A stretch of DNA of 41,439 nt, taken from NCBI GenBank assembly GCA_017860575.1, contig JAGDMS010000010.1, forward strand, positions 1 through 41,439, in the 5' to 3' direction. The notes beneath the pieces were generated by a model that worked only from the letters and a program-made list of their open reading frames with translations, ran no database searches and was not told the origin of the DNA. A program made the translations under genes and the position numbers. Below, piece after piece: positions 1 through 7,930 of this stretch (position 1 is its first letter; each line of letters opens with the position of its first letter). The stretch comes from Deltaproteobacteria bacterium. GTDB taxonomy: Bacteria > Desulfobacterota > Binatia > HRBIN30.

Positions 1-253
1 TAGCAGCAGGTTCTACGCACCTGCCCTCTCTCTTTTCCTACGGCAATGGACGCGGCAGTGGTCGTCCCCCCTTCCGCTGCCGCGTCACATGCCGGCAGGA
101 GCGGGCCGAGGCGCCTGCTATCCCTTTGCGAGGACATCGCGGGTGCGGTGACTCAGTGCAACGTCGGGTCGGCGTCCGGGTCCGGCGCATCGAGCCGCCC
201 GCACCATGTGGTCGGTCGCCGTGGGGGTCTGACTGCCGCGCCGCAAATCTGTG
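1..253. other. Left-edge non-coding stretch
   Basis: No convincing gene is visible. The open frames here lack a ribosome site and have no recognisable domain. The only structured item is the first copy of a roughly 40-bp dispersed repeat at about 139-178, listed separately. The stretch lies downstream of the minus-strand IPTL-CTERM gene, so it should hold that gene's 3' untranslated region. I see no clear terminator hairpin followed by a T-run. Confidence 0.5.
139..178 (+). repeat. Dispersed ~40-bp repeat, copy 1
   Basis: The core GTGCGGTGACTCAGTGCAAC recurs at 40240-40280 on the minus strand with few changes, and in shortened form near 1551-1590 on the plus strand. Copies 1 and 2 are direct repeats flanking the IPTL-CTERM gene. 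All three lie in accessory DNA. Read on the opposite strand, copies 1 and 2 encode the same ending, DPDxDPxLH-stop, so the repeat may be the decayed 3' end of a small gene family rather than a structural element. Confidence 0.55.
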
Positions 254-1285
254 TCAGGAACGCATGCGATACCGAACGGAGATCAAACTGGCGACACCTA
301 CCGCTGCCAATAGTACACAGAGGATGACGATGCCCCACTGCGAGGCTGCCGGCACTCCACTGATCTCCGCACGGCACACACCGGCACTGCCCGGAAGATT
401 GCATGATTGACCAGGGTTGGAACATGGACCGTTGCAGCAGACACCGTCCACACAGAACGTCGAGGCACACTCCGCGCCGCTGGTGCATGCGAGGCCCAAG
501 GCGATGCACCCGGAGACATCCACGATGGCGCACGGCGGCGTCTCCGGACATTGATCCACGGCGTCCGGGGCTCCATCGAGGTCCTGATCGGGCGGGCCAA
601 TCTTGATATTCTGGAAAACCGCGATTCCGGAGTTGGTCGCGACAGTGGGGGCGTTAACTATCTGAAAGTAGCCTCCGAGTGTGCTGCCGTCGATAATACC
701 CTGTTCGAGATTGCTGAATTCGAGCGGTGGGCTGTGCATACAATTGGCCGAATAGATGACGGCGCGCTTGCCCAGGCTATCCAGGAAATAGGTTATGCCG
801 AGCGTGACGGTATCGCCGGACTGGAATGTGGCCGGAAAGGCGTAAAAGGGGAACGGCCCACCGAAGGCGACCACCTCATGACCATCGGTATTGACCTCGA
901 ACTGGCCCTGACCGCCGATCGTGTCGAGCAAGAAGCCCGCTTCCTTGCGCGGAGAGGCCGGGTCGCCGGTCAGCGTGACCGTCATGCTGACGGTAAAGAA
1001 ATCATTATTGCTGAAGGTGTACGGGCTGACCCCCGAATCGCTGGAAAAGCGCCAGACATGCCGATTGGCGAACCCGGCGGCCGCGCTGACGTTTTGATCC
1101 TGAAACGAGATGAGCGAGGGATAGTTTCCCACCACGGTGAGGGTCGAGCCGGGAACGTCGTTGAATTCCCGGGGATGGTAGAAGGCCGAATTGATCGTAC
1201 CAATCTGCGCACTGGCCGGTCTGGCGGCCGTGAGGCCCACGCCGATGAGGGCTGCGGAGCATGCGTAACGCAAAGACGACTTCAT
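254..1285 (-). CDS. Secreted surface protein with IPTL-CTERM sorting signal
   Basis: 343 aa. A signal peptide ends at about residue 26 (ASA-Q). The middle (30-220) resembles a beta-rich lectin-like domain but matches no family I can name. Next come a thrombospondin type-3-like Ca-binding stretch (DQDLDGAPDAVDQCP), a cysteine-rich stretch of the type found in secreted delta-type proteins (C-x5-C-x4-C-x4-CC), and a C-terminal VPAASQWG, hydrophobic helix and RYRMRS tail. The last part matches the IPTL-CTERM pattern (IPTLSEWG, TM, basic tail), which predicts processing by an exosortase-like enzyme and surface anchoring. The start at 1285 was chosen for GAGAGGAGGA just upstream and a signal peptide starting right after it; the longer frame to 1327 has neither. 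It sits alone between two direct repeats, consistent with accessory DNA. The ligand is unknown. Confidence 0.8.
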   Translation of the reverse strand: MKSSLRYACSAALIGVGLTAARPASAQIGTINSAFYHPREFNDVPGSTLTVVGNYPSLISFQDQNVSAAAGFANRHVWRFSSDSGVSPYTFSNNDFFTVSMTVTLTGDPASPRKEAGFLLDTIGGQGQFEVNTDGHEVVAFGGPFPFYAFPATFQSGDTVTLGITYFLDSLGKRAVIYSANCMHSPPLEFSNLEQGIIDGSTLGGYFQIVNAPTVATNSGIAVFQNIKIGPPDQDLDGAPDAVDQCPETPPCAIVDVSGCIALGLACTSGAECASTFCVDGVCCNGPCSNPGQSCNLPGSAGVCRAEISGVPAASQWGIVILCVLLAAVGVASLISVRYRMRS

Positions 1286-1550
1286 GACTATCCTCCTCTC
1301 GCTGGCTATTGGCTTACCGATGTTCACCGGCCTGCCGACAGCTTGCCCACGACAGCATCGGCGTGCACGGGTTTTGGTAATGCTGCGCCTAGCCGGAAAA
1401 ATGCAAAGAGCACGAACAAACCGTGAGCGACGTGAGGGACGCGCATCACTCTCAAGCTAATGCCCTAGCTCACCCGAGACTGTCAAGGCAAACATCAGGC
1501 TCTTAGCGGGGGGCGGATGGTACCAGCGTGCGTCCCCGCCTACAGTGCGG

Positions 1551-1590
1551 CGAGTGCAACGACTCAGTGCAGTATCGGGTCCAGGTCCGG
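1551..1590 (+). repeat. Dispersed ~40-bp repeat, copy 2
   Basis: ACGACTCAGTGCAGTATCGG corresponds to the core of copy 1, with about three substitutions, and is followed by the same GTCCGGGTC-type continuation. It has the same orientation as copy 1, 1.4 kb away. It overlaps the 3' end of the small cysteine-rich minus-strand ORF, whose last residues (DPDLDPILH) parallel those encoded opposite copy 1 (DPDADPTLH). Confidence 0.45.
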
Positions 1591-1767
1591 GTCGCGTTCG
1601 CCCACGTCGGAGAGCGCAATCCAGCTCAACCCACAGCCGGGGCGGATGCAGTAGCAGTGCCAGTGCGGCCAGTCGCTCCCGTCACCGCCGGGGGCCGGGG
1701 CCTCCGGCGCACAGCGCACACCCGTGGCGTAGGGATCACCACACTGCGGGCACGGTGGGGCAGGCAT
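1564..1767 (-). CDS. Possible small zinc-ribbon protein
   Basis: 67 aa on the minus strand. The N-terminus has CPQCGDP and the middle has WHCYCIRPGCGLSW, so there are two cysteine pairs plus extra cysteines spaced as in small treble-clef or zinc-ribbon proteins. The C-terminus is encoded in the dispersed repeat. No Shine-Dalgarno sequence is visible before the ATG, and nothing around it tests the function. The cysteine and tryptophan pattern is better than expected from a random frame, but the gene could be decayed or spurious. If real it probably belongs with the RHH and integrase genes of this element. Confidence 0.35.
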   Translation of the reverse strand: MPAPPCPQCGDPYATGVRCAPEAPAPGGDGSDWPHWHCYCIRPGCGLSWIALSDVGERDPDLDPILH

Positions 1768-1887
1768 AGCGGGGGCGACTAGAGCAGAACTGCAGCGGGA
1801 ACGCCACAGACGTCAGACGGGCGGGCGGCGTGAGGGCCATGGCGGACGGGGGCCGTAGGGGGCGGCGACCACGCACGGACCGCTCGC

Positions 1888-1916
1888 TTGATATCATAGC
1901 ACTATAAGGCTATGAT
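1888..1916 (+). promoter_or_regulatory. Sigma70-type promoter with embedded operator palindrome
   Basis: TTGATA (1888-1893), 17-bp spacer, TATGAT (1911-1916). A perfect inverted repeat ATCATAGC (1893-1900) / GCTATGAT (1909-1916), with an 8-bp spacer, fills the space between the boxes and includes the whole -10 element. Transcription would start near 1923, about 19 bp before the ATG of the ribbon-helix-helix gene. This is the expected design for autorepression by an RHH dimer pair; that the encoded RHH protein binds here is inference. Confidence 0.75.
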
Positions 1917-1941
1917 GGTCGCACACGGGGAGGTACACACG

Positions 1942-2121
1942 ATGGGCGAGCGAGACGTGCAGCCATTCAGTATCTACCTGCCGACCGCGATGTATGAACA
2001 GCTGCGCACGGTCGCGTTCGAGGAACGGACCTCGATCAACAAGCTGGTGCTCGAAGGGGTCGGACACCTACTGGTGCAGCGGGCGAAGGGCAAGCCCAAG
2101 AGGCCCAAGAAGGGAGCGTGA
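1942..2121 (+). CDS. Ribbon-helix-helix (CopG/Arc-type) small DNA-binding protein
   Basis: 59 aa. Residues about 6-45 (PFSIYLPTAMYEQL, then RTSINKLVLEGVGHLL) have the strand-helix-helix pattern of RHH repressors: alternating polar/apolar strand, then two amphipathic helices with the typical T-S-I-N-K-L-V turn. The tail is basic (KGKPKRPKKGA). The start at 1942 was preferred over ATG 1912 because 1912 lies inside the -10 box and GGGGAGG precedes 1942 by 8 bp. It is followed after 4 bp by another small gene and then the integrase, a layout common for excision/control modules of integrative elements. Likely role: autoregulator of this small operon, or an antitoxin-like or Xis-like factor. Confidence 0.75.
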   Translation: MGERDVQPFSIYLPTAMYEQLRTVAFEERTSINKLVLEGVGHLLVQRAKGKPKRPKKGA

Positions 2122-2125
2122 GGCC

Positions 2126-2368
2126 ATGGCGAAACGGGCGAAGCAGCCAGCCGGCACCGCGCCGCCGCCGTCGGGGATGGTGAATCTGACACCGGCCCTC
2201 GAAGCGGTGCTCGGGATCGGCACGATCAACAGCCGCGAGGATCTCGACCGACTGATCGCCGCCCTGCGCGCGATGCCGGACGGTGACCTGTTCGACGCGG
2301 CGCATTTGGCCGAGATCAGCGCACGGCTGCAGGCGGAGATCAAAAAAGACTCTCGAAAGGAGGACTGA
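2126..2368 (+). CDS. Small hypothetical protein between RHH gene and integrase
   Basis: 80 aa, no family recognised. The first 20 residues are basic and proline/alanine-rich (MAKRAKQPAGTAPPPSG). The rest is predicted helical with many acidic and leucine residues, including an LDRLIAALRAMPDGDLFD stretch and a C-terminal helix ending EIKKDSRKED. It starts 4 bp after the RHH stop and ends 4 bp before the integrase GTG, so the three are surely cotranscribed from the promoter at 1888. Position and size fit an accessory factor for the integrase or a partner of the RHH protein, but nothing in the sequence proves either. Confidence 0.65.
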   Translation: MAKRAKQPAGTAPPPSGMVNLTPALEAVLGIGTINSREDLDRLIAALRAMPDGDLFDAAHLAEISARLQAEIKKDSRKED

Positions 2369-2372
2369 CGAC

Positions 2373-3555
2373 GTGGCCTATATCAAACGCACACGCTACG
2401 GCTATCGTGCCGACTGGCGCGACAAGCAGGGGAACCGCTACCGCAAGACGGTCGCACTGAAGAAGGACGCGGAGGACTTTGTGGCGCGGGTCACCGTGGA
2501 CATCAAGGACAGAAAATACCTCACGGCGAAAACTGCACCACTGTTTCGTGCGGTGGCCGAGCGGTGGTTCGAGGGCAAGCGCAGGCGGCCGGCGACCTTG
2601 GCGCAGTACCGGATGCACCTCGATACGTACCTGCTGCCGGCCTTCGGCGAGATCCCCATGAGCGACATCAGCGTGACCGTGATCGAGGCGCAATGCGCGC
2701 GGTGGGCGAAACAGCAGAACGCGCGCCGCAAGAGTGGCCATCTGTCACCGCAAAAGCTGAATAAGCTCCTCACGACGCTCACGGGCATCTTCGAGTTTGC
2801 ACGCGAGCGCGGCGAATGCGTGGGGAATGCGGCGGAGGACGCCGCACGCCTGGAGACGGGCAGTGTGGAGATCGGGGCGGAGGTGGGCCGGCGTGACCCG
2901 GACGAGGTCTCGCCGGACGAAGTCTTGAATCCCGACGAGATGCGCCAACTCATTGACCACGCGGCAGCCGGGTACTATCGCACCTTGGTTATGACGGCGC
3001 TGTTCACCGGCGTACGCCATGACGAGCTGCTGGCGTTCCAGTGGCCGGCCTTCGATCTGGAACGGGAGTCTGGTCCTTGTTCGGCGGTCGCTCTCATGGG
3101 CGCGGTTGCCGGGGTAGTCGGTCCGTCCGCGATTCTATCAACCGAAGACGAAGGCGGGCACCCGCACGCTGCCGCTGGTGCCGGAGCTGGTGCACGCACT
3201 GAAGGCCTGGAAACTGCAATGCCCGCCGAGTGCGCACGAACTGGTCTTTCCGACGCCGGAGGGCACGCCCCAACATCGCAGCACGGTCCTGCGCCGTGGT
3301 TTGTATCCCGCGTTACGGCGTGCCAAGCTGCGCCGGGTGGATATGCACAGCCTCAGACACTCGTTTGCGTCGGCGCTGATTGCTCAGGGATGCACGGTCA
3401 CCGAGGTGCAGCATTACCTTGGACACACCAGTCCAACAACCACGCTGCGTACCTATTTCCACTGGTTCCAGGCAGTGAAGACCGGTTCCGTGGCGCGGTT
3501 CGCCAAGGGGGTGCTTGCCGAAAATTGGACACCTAAACGAGGATTTGCCCGGTGA
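2373..3555 (+). pseudogene. Tyrosine recombinase (phage-type integrase), frame-disrupted
   Basis: GTG start at 2373 with AGGAGG at 2358. Domains in order: N-terminal arm-type DNA-binding strand domain (YIKRTRYGYRADWRDKQG), SAM-like core-binding domain (about residues 50-160), then the catalytic domain with Arg in TGVRHDELL. The frame breaks near 3060: the start frame runs on as a non-homologous tail to 3536, while the homologous continuation is in another frame, itself carrying a TAG at 3115. After the break the catalytic Lys region (KTKAGTRTLPL), HSLRHSF, LGHTSP and the nucleophile Tyr in LRTYFHW are all present to 3555. So every catalytic residue survives but no single frame joins them: a recent pseudogene, or assembly/sequencing indels around G-runs. 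It points at tRNA-Arg(CCU), 30 bp downstream, the probable attachment gene. Confidence 0.85.
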
Positions 3556-3585
3556 GAAGGCGCTAACTAGCTGATTTCCTTGCAC

Positions 3586-3659
3586 GCCCCCGTAGCTCAG
3601 GTGGATAGAGCACAGGATTCCTAATCCTGGGGTCCCGCGTTCGAATCGCGGCGGGGGCA
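3586..3659 (+). tRNA. tRNA-Arg (anticodon CCU)
   Basis: Full cloverleaf: 7-bp acceptor GCCCCCG/CGGGGGC, anticodon stem CAGGA/TCCTG with loop TTCCTAA (anticodon CCT, reading AGG), T stem CCGCG/CGCGG with loop TTCGAAT, discriminator A. The CCA end is not encoded. It lies right after the integrase remnant, which makes it the likely integration target of the left element, although here the integrase is at the 5' side of the tRNA. Minus-strand frames through it (GTPGLGILCSIHLSYGG) are antisense artefacts. Confidence 0.96.
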
Positions 3660-4025
3660 TTATTTTTCAAGGACTTATGGCGGTCGCTGTTCGCCAGGGT
3701 GTTTACAGGTCAGCGCCGTCCGTTTCCCCGCCCCCCGATGAGCGCAGCGGCGCGCACGAAGGTCTTGTCAAACACGGCCAGTGCCGCCACGCGGCGGGCG
3801 TCGCGGAACGCATCCACGTCGACCACGTTAACCTAGTCGATGCGCACGGTGCCGACGCGCGCTTGCGCCCCAATCTTGCAACATCGCTCCACTCCCCCAC
3901 TCTAGCGCCGATGCACGTTGCATCCAGTCTCTTCGTCTCGCCCCGAGCACCAGGCGTCTTTCTTCGACTCAGTTGCGCTCATTTTGGCATTGCCTTGAAC
4001 AGGCCGCCCGGATCGTCCGCCGCGG
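3660..4025. other. Intergenic region after tRNA-Arg(CCU); possible decayed coding DNA
   Basis: 366 bp with no intact gene. On the minus strand, about 3720-3850, a stretch reads VVDVDAFRDARRVAALAVFD followed by KTFVRAAALIGGRGNG and a stop, but an in-frame TAG and lack of a start suggest a degraded gene end. The plus-strand ORF 3677-4072 has no recognisable domain. A short T-rich run follows the tRNA (3660-3668), which may serve tRNA termination. Confidence 0.4.
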
Positions 4026-5372
4026 TTACTGTCCGACGCGGACTGCGGCCGTCCCCCGCAGCCCAACGCTGATCGCCGCGGCGGTGCCGGGCTGCCAGCG
4101 TCCGAGACAATCACCGAAGAGTACGCCCGAGAAGTTCTGGTTGTCGGCCTGCCCCGCCAGCGGCCGGTACGTGATGGCACCGTTGGGCTGACAGGACGTC
4201 GTAGCGATCTGCGGATAGGTGATTTCCTGATTGGAGACGACAGCCGCTTCCGGTATGAAAGCCCAGTCCGAATTACAGTTCTGAGCAACCGGGAACTGCG
4301 GAATCAACCCGACGACGTACTCCAGAATCAACACCGCATCATCGACGTCGATCCCGCCGTTGCCCGACACGTCACAGGCAACCTGTTGCTCTTGACCCAG
4401 GGTCCGCAAATTTACGGCCGCCTCCAGCACCGCCACCGCATCGTTGACATCAACCGGATTGTTGGTCGCACCGGTCTTCGACGGCTGCACTTGCCAGTTG
4501 TCTGCGCCAATGCCGGGGAACGCGAACTGGCCGGTCGTATCGGTCTGATCCGTCCCGACCGTCTGTCCTCCTCCGTCGGTCACGGAGCGCAACTGCACCG
4601 TAGCCCCGTCGACCCCGAGAGACGGGCTGCTGAAGTAGTGAATCAGGCCGGCGATACCAGTGGAAGAGGGCGTCGGAACGCGCACGATGATTTGCTTCGT
4701 CGGCCCCGGTGTGCCGGCAGCGTTCACCAAGCGGGCCGTCAGCAGCGTGTCGCCCGCGGGAAATCGCTGGTAGGGCGTCACAGCCGGTGGGTAGGTGCAA
4801 AATTGCAGCGTCGTGCCCGAAGCAATCGTGCGGCCTTCATAGGGAAAGCCGGTGGGATCGGGCGTACACCAGCCTGACGACGTATACGTCGTGAACGATG
4901 TCGCGAAGCTCTGCAGGGCATCGACAACGTCCGGCGAGTCAAAATGCGGTATCGGGACCGCCGGGATGCTGCCACGGTACGTCGAATCGAAGCTCCCGCC
5001 GCTGCACAGCGCCGTCGCCGACGTGCCCAATTGATTCGTGCTCTCGACTTGCAGGCCCGGCCCCGCACAACCAAACGGGTTCGGCGTGGGCACGGCCACG
5101 TTGGTTTCGATCACCAGTTTCATTCCGCTGCCCACCGGCCACGCGAACACCTGCGGACCTTGCCCGGTATATGGCGTCGGCGTCGGCACACCGCCGCAAT
5201 TGCAGTTGTCATCGGCGCACCAGTAGCAGCCGTTCGCAGGAACTACGACGAACGCCAGGACAGGTGGCCCCGCCGGCGTCGGCGTCGGCACTTGTGCAGC
5301 GGCGAGCGAAACGAAGGTGATCGAGACGACGAGGACCGCGAGCCCACCAAGGGCCGTTCTGATCGACAGCAT
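4026..5372 (-). CDS. Secreted dockerin-like protein
   Basis: 448 aa. Signal peptide 1-26 (ending LAAA-Q), then a short PTPTP linker. The middle (about 35-240) is a beta-rich, cysteine-containing region of unknown family. About 245-305 looks like a carboxypeptidase-regulatory-like beta sandwich (TGIAGLIHYFSSP, then DTTGQFAFPGIG). About 312-372 is a dockerin type-I-like pair of Ca-binding F-hand repeats (VDVNDAVAVLEAAVNL and DVSGNGGIDVDDAVLILEYV). A roughly 75-residue tail has no known match. Start chosen at 5372 because GGAGGA precedes it and the signal peptide follows directly. Dockerins classically bind cohesins on a scaffold; no cohesin is visible here, and in non-cellulosomal bacteria such domains are common on secreted proteins of unknown purpose. 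Confidence 0.8.
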   Translation of the reverse strand: MLSIRTALGGLAVLVVSITFVSLAAAQVPTPTPAGPPVLAFVVVPANGCYWCADDNCNCGGVPTPTPYTGQGPQVFAWPVGSGMKLVIETNVAVPTPNPFGCAGPGLQVESTNQLGTSATALCSGGSFDSTYRGSIPAVPIPHFDSPDVVDALQSFATSFTTYTSSGWCTPDPTGFPYEGRTIASGTTLQFCTYPPAVTPYQRFPAGDTLLTARLVNAAGTPGPTKQIIVRVPTPSSTGIAGLIHYFSSPSLGVDGATVQLRSVTDGGGQTVGTDQTDTTGQFAFPGIGADNWQVQPSKTGATNNPVDVNDAVAVLEAAVNLRTLGQEQQVACDVSGNGGIDVDDAVLILEYVVGLIPQFPVAQNCNSDWAFIPEAAVVSNQEITYPQIATTSCQPNGAITYRPLAGQADNQNFSGVLFGDCLGRWQPGTAAAISVGLRGTAAVRVGQ

Positions 5373-5763
5373 ATCTCCTCCACGTTGTTGCATCGATGCA
5401 TCTGTCGCTGTATGCACCCTACCGCGCGTAACCCCGCAGCTTTTGGGCAAACTCACATTTACGCCCTTTTACGAACAACCGGAACTCCTTTTGGAACTTT
5501 ACCGACAAACTGGGAAGGTTCGCTCAGATTTTGCCGATGGTGCGAACAACGACAAGAAGGCGTTACCGTCGGAGTACCAGTAGGTATTGCCGGTGCGATC
5601 CAGGTCGGCGTACCTACAAAGCGAGCAACACCCCCTGAGCCACGGGGTCGTGCGCTTCCACCCTACTGCTTGAGCAGCAGCAGAGAGGGCACGCACGGAA
5701 TGCGCCCCTGTCTTGCTTCGACCGACTTTCCCCGCACGCGGTGTCTGGCCCCCACGGAGTCGG
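5373..5763. other. Intergenic region between two secreted-protein genes
   Basis: 391 bp, locally less GC-rich at about 5430-5580. It must contain the promoter of the minus-strand dockerin-like gene; I cannot identify firm -35/-10 boxes. A perfect 12-bp palindrome lies at 5389-5400. Short minus-strand ORFs (5499-5696) contain no recognisable domain. No obvious terminator for the Pro-Thr gene at 5764 is seen. Confidence 0.45.
5389..5400. promoter_or_regulatory. 12-bp palindrome upstream of dockerin-like gene
   Basis: TGCATCGATGCA is a perfect palindrome 17 bp upstream of the ATG, just before the ribosome site. It could be an operator or affect mRNA folding; a chance 12-bp palindrome is also possible. 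Confidence 0.3.
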
Positions 5764-7716
5764 TTACCCTGGTGGCGTCTCAGCTGGTGTTTCGCTCGCT
5801 GTCGGCGTGGCGGTCGGCGTCCCTGTGGCGGTCGCCGTAGCGGTCGCCGTCGCTGTTGGTGTCCGGGTCGCGGTCGCGGTGTTCGACGGAACCGACGTCG
5901 CGGTCGCGGTCGCCGTCCTCGTTGGTGTAGGCGTCACGGTCGGGGTACGTGTCCTCGTAAGGGTAGCCGTTATCGTCGGTGTCGGCAGCGCCGGATTCGG
6001 ACAACACACGAACCCTGCACTCCATCCGGGAAGGGTTAGTCCGAATAATGTGCCGGTGTGCCCGTTCCCGCTCGCGTCCGCCGCCGTCGTTCCACTCCCG
6101 TCATCCAGTTTCCAGTGCGCCAGCAGGCCCCCGGCCGTGTCCCCGCACTGCCCCGTCCCACCGCTGTAAATGGTCGCGACCTGGCTGGGGGTCAGTCCAA
6201 TCGCGTACACCCGCACGTCATCCAGCGTCCCACTCAGCCACGCGGGATCGCCCGGCGCCCACCCCAGCGTAATATCAGTCGTGCTGTTGAATATCGTCGC
6301 GCCCGCAGGCCAGCTCACGGCGCCACCGTCCGCAACCCCATCGACGTAGATTTGCAGCGTACTGCCGTCCAAGGTGCCCGCGACATGGTGCCATTGCCCT
6401 GCCGTCAGTGGGAGGCTGCTCGACGCCGTGTGGGCAGCGAAGGCATTGTCCGTCACTGTGAACGCATAGCCACTTGCTGAGACCGACAGCTCCCAGGCGT
6501 TGTTGAAGATGCCGCCGTTTTGCCCCGCAAGGTAGTAGTGCCCGGTCGTCGGCACATAGACCCATGCCGCCACGGACATCGTGTTGCCGGTGATCCACCA
6601 CAATCCGGCATCGACGTACTGACGCTGAGAGGCCGTGAAGGTCAGGGCCGCTTGCGTTCCGTTGGCGCAGGCCGGCACGGGAAGCGGCGTGCGCGTGGGA
6701 GTGCGTGTCGGCGTTCCGGTCTGCGTAGGCGTAGCGGTCAAGGTCGCCGTCGCCGTCGGTGTTTGCGTCGCCGTCGACGTTGGCGTGGCCGTCGCCGTGT
6801 AGGTCGCTGTCGGCACCTCAGTGGGCGTCGCCGTCGCTGTTGACGTCGCGGTGGGTGTTGCCGTGGGCGTCTCCGTCGGGACCATCGTGGCGGTCGCTGT
6901 GGGCGTCTCGGTGGCCGTGGCCGTCTCTGTCGACGTCGCGGTGGGTGTCGCGGTCTCTGATGGCGTTGCAGTCGGCGTCGGCGTGTCGGTGGGTGTTGCG
7001 GTCTCGGTGGGCGTCGCGGTCGGCAATGCCGTTGGTGTCTCCGTCGGCGTCACCGTGGCGGTCGGCGTCGGTGTTCCAGTGGGAGTCACTGTCCGTGTTG
7101 ACGTCACGGTGGGTGTTCCGGTCTCTGTTGCGGTAGCGGTCGGCGCTGGCGTGTCGGTGGGTGTTGCGGTCTCGGTGGGCGTCGCGGTCGGCAACGCCGT
7201 TGCTGTCTCCGTCGGCGTCATCGTGGCGGTCGGCGTCGGCGTTTCGGTGGGTGTTCTGGTCTCGGTGGGCGTTAAGGTCTCTGTCGGCGTTGGTGTGGTG
7301 GTCGCTGTCGGTATCGGCGTGCTTGTCGTTGTCGGTGACGGCGACGGGGTCTCAGTCGGCAGCCGGGTCATCGTGAAGGTCGGTGTGACGCTAGGAACCT
7401 GGGTTGCCGTGCCCGTCGGTGTCGCCGTCGGCGTTGGGACAACGGGACAGCCGTTGAGCGCGACATTCACAACCGTGAGGATTTCGTCGACGGTGACATG
7501 CTGGTCACCACTGATGTCGCCTGGACACGTTTGCGCCAGCACACTCTCCGCTCCAGGGCAACCGTTGAGCCCGAAACTCACGATCATGAGAATTTCGTCG
7601 ATGGTGACCTGTTGGTCGCCATTGATATCGCCCGGACACGCTTGCGCCAATGTGCTCTGGGCGCCGAGGACTACCGATGCGGCCAGCGCGAATATTGCCA
7701 AGGACCTCTTCGGCAT
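5764..7716 (-). CDS. Secreted Pro/Thr-repeat protein with dockerin-like repeats and LamG-like domain
   Basis: 650 aa. Signal peptide 1-25 (STLAQ-A). Two near-identical dockerin-like Ca-binding repeats follow at 27-54 ([17 protein letters not shown]) and 64-91 ([17 protein letters not shown]). Residues about 94-345 are an almost uninterrupted Thr-Pro linker (TPTxTPTE-type), with a higher-order 56-residue repeat. About 350-570 is a concanavalin/LamG-like jelly-roll: [46 protein letters not shown] and HWKLDDGSG are hallmark segments. A second Thr-Pro stretch (575-645) ends the protein. GGGAGGG lies before the ATG at 7716. The linkers are likely extended and possibly O-glycosylated; LamG-like folds usually bind glycans. 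Role inferred: surface or extracellular adhesin-like protein. Confidence 0.82.
   Translation of the reverse strand: MPKRSLAIFALAASVVLGAQSTLAQACPGDINGDQQVTIDEILMIVSFGLNGCPGAESVLAQTCPGDISGDQHVTVDEILTVVNVALNGCPVVPTPTATPTGTATQVPSVTPTFTMTRLPTETPSPSPTTTSTPIPTATTTPTPTETLTPTETRTPTETPTPTATMTPTETATALPTATPTETATPTDTPAPTATATETGTPTVTSTRTVTPTGTPTPTATVTPTETPTALPTATPTETATPTDTPTPTATPSETATPTATSTETATATETPTATATMVPTETPTATPTATSTATATPTEVPTATYTATATPTSTATQTPTATATLTATPTQTGTPTRTPTRTPLPVPACANGTQAALTFTASQRQYVDAGLWWITGNTMSVAAWVYVPTTGHYYLAGQNGGIFNNAWELSVSASGYAFTVTDNAFAAHTASSSLPLTAGQWHHVAGTLDGSTLQIYVDGVADGGAVSWPAGATIFNSTTDITLGWAPGDPAWLSGTLDDVRVYAIGLTPSQVATIYSGGTGQCGDTAGGLLAHWKLDDGSGTTAADASGNGHTGTLFGLTLPGWSAGFVCCPNPALPTPTITATLTRTRTPTVTPTPTRTATATATSVPSNTATATRTPTATATATATATGTPTATPTASETPAETPPG
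6983..7241 (-). repeat. 168-bp higher-order repeat inside the Pro-Thr linker
   Basis: The segment beginning GTGTCGGTGGGTGTTGCGGT at 6983 recurs at 7151 with only a few substitutions over about 89 bp, a period of 168 bp (56 codons). Both copies also share similar preceding sequence. This is superimposed on the basic 6-bp/12-bp Thr-Pro codon periodicity and points to recent unequal crossover or slippage. Confidence 0.75.
7441..7670 (-). repeat. Tandem duplication of dockerin-like coding unit
   Basis: Two consecutive units of about 115 bp (7441-7555 and 7556-7670) encode the two CPGDI-GDQ-VT-DEIL repeats together with the preceding LAQ-C residues. The second unit therefore copies even the end of the signal peptide ([10 protein letters not shown] after [10 protein letters not shown]). 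Identity is high but not complete, so the duplication is not brand new. Confidence 0.7.
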
Positions 7717-7930
7717 CGACGTACCCTCCCTTGCCCTGCCAACACGAGAACACTCCGCGAACCACAAATCTTATACGCGAGAGGATCCAACTTGTCACCC
7801 TGGGCGCACTGCGCGTTGCTGCGCCACCGTCCACACGGCTTTGCGTGTCGGAAGCGTCACGCTCGGTGAGCACGCCAGCCGACATACTCGGCGTGGCGGC
7901 AGCGGTGGGTTTGCGGTATCGTACTGCTGG
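7717..7930. promoter_or_regulatory. Divergent promoter region, Pro-Thr protein / SDR
   Basis: 214 bp between divergently transcribed genes. It must contain both promoters, but I cannot place them with confidence. A long open plus-strand frame runs from the antisense of the Pro-Thr gene through this region into the SDR, and is not evidence of coding. Confidence 0.4.

Larger units (their letters stand above)
1286..1941. other. Intergenic region upstream of IPTL-CTERM and RHH genes
   Basis: 656 bp between divergently transcribed genes. It should hold the promoter of the minus-strand IPTL-CTERM gene, although I cannot place it with confidence. It also holds repeat copy 2 (about 1551-1590), a doubtful zinc-ribbon-like ORF on the minus strand (1564-1767) and the clear promoter/operator of the ribbon-helix-helix gene (1888-1916). 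The rest shows nothing recognisable. Confidence 0.5.

Noticed and set aside
407-1426. 339-codon plus-strand frame
   Set aside because: Antisense to the IPTL-CTERM gene, which has a signal peptide, ribosome site and sorting tail. The plus frame shows no domain.
3313-3660. Minus-strand frame starting inside tRNA-Arg(CCU)
   Set aside because: Typical antisense-tRNA peptide; it also lies opposite the conserved integrase C-terminus.
6690-7440. Regular direct repeats resembling a CRISPR array
   Set aside because: Period is set by Thr-Pro codons, there are no unique spacers of uniform length, and the frame is coding throughout. No cas genes.
6821-7930. Long plus-strand open frame (Val-Gly repeats) continuous with the SDR
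   Set aside because: It is the antisense of the Thr-Pro codon repeats of the minus-strand secreted protein. Repetitive GC-rich codons leave the opposite frame open. The SDR proper begins at 7931.
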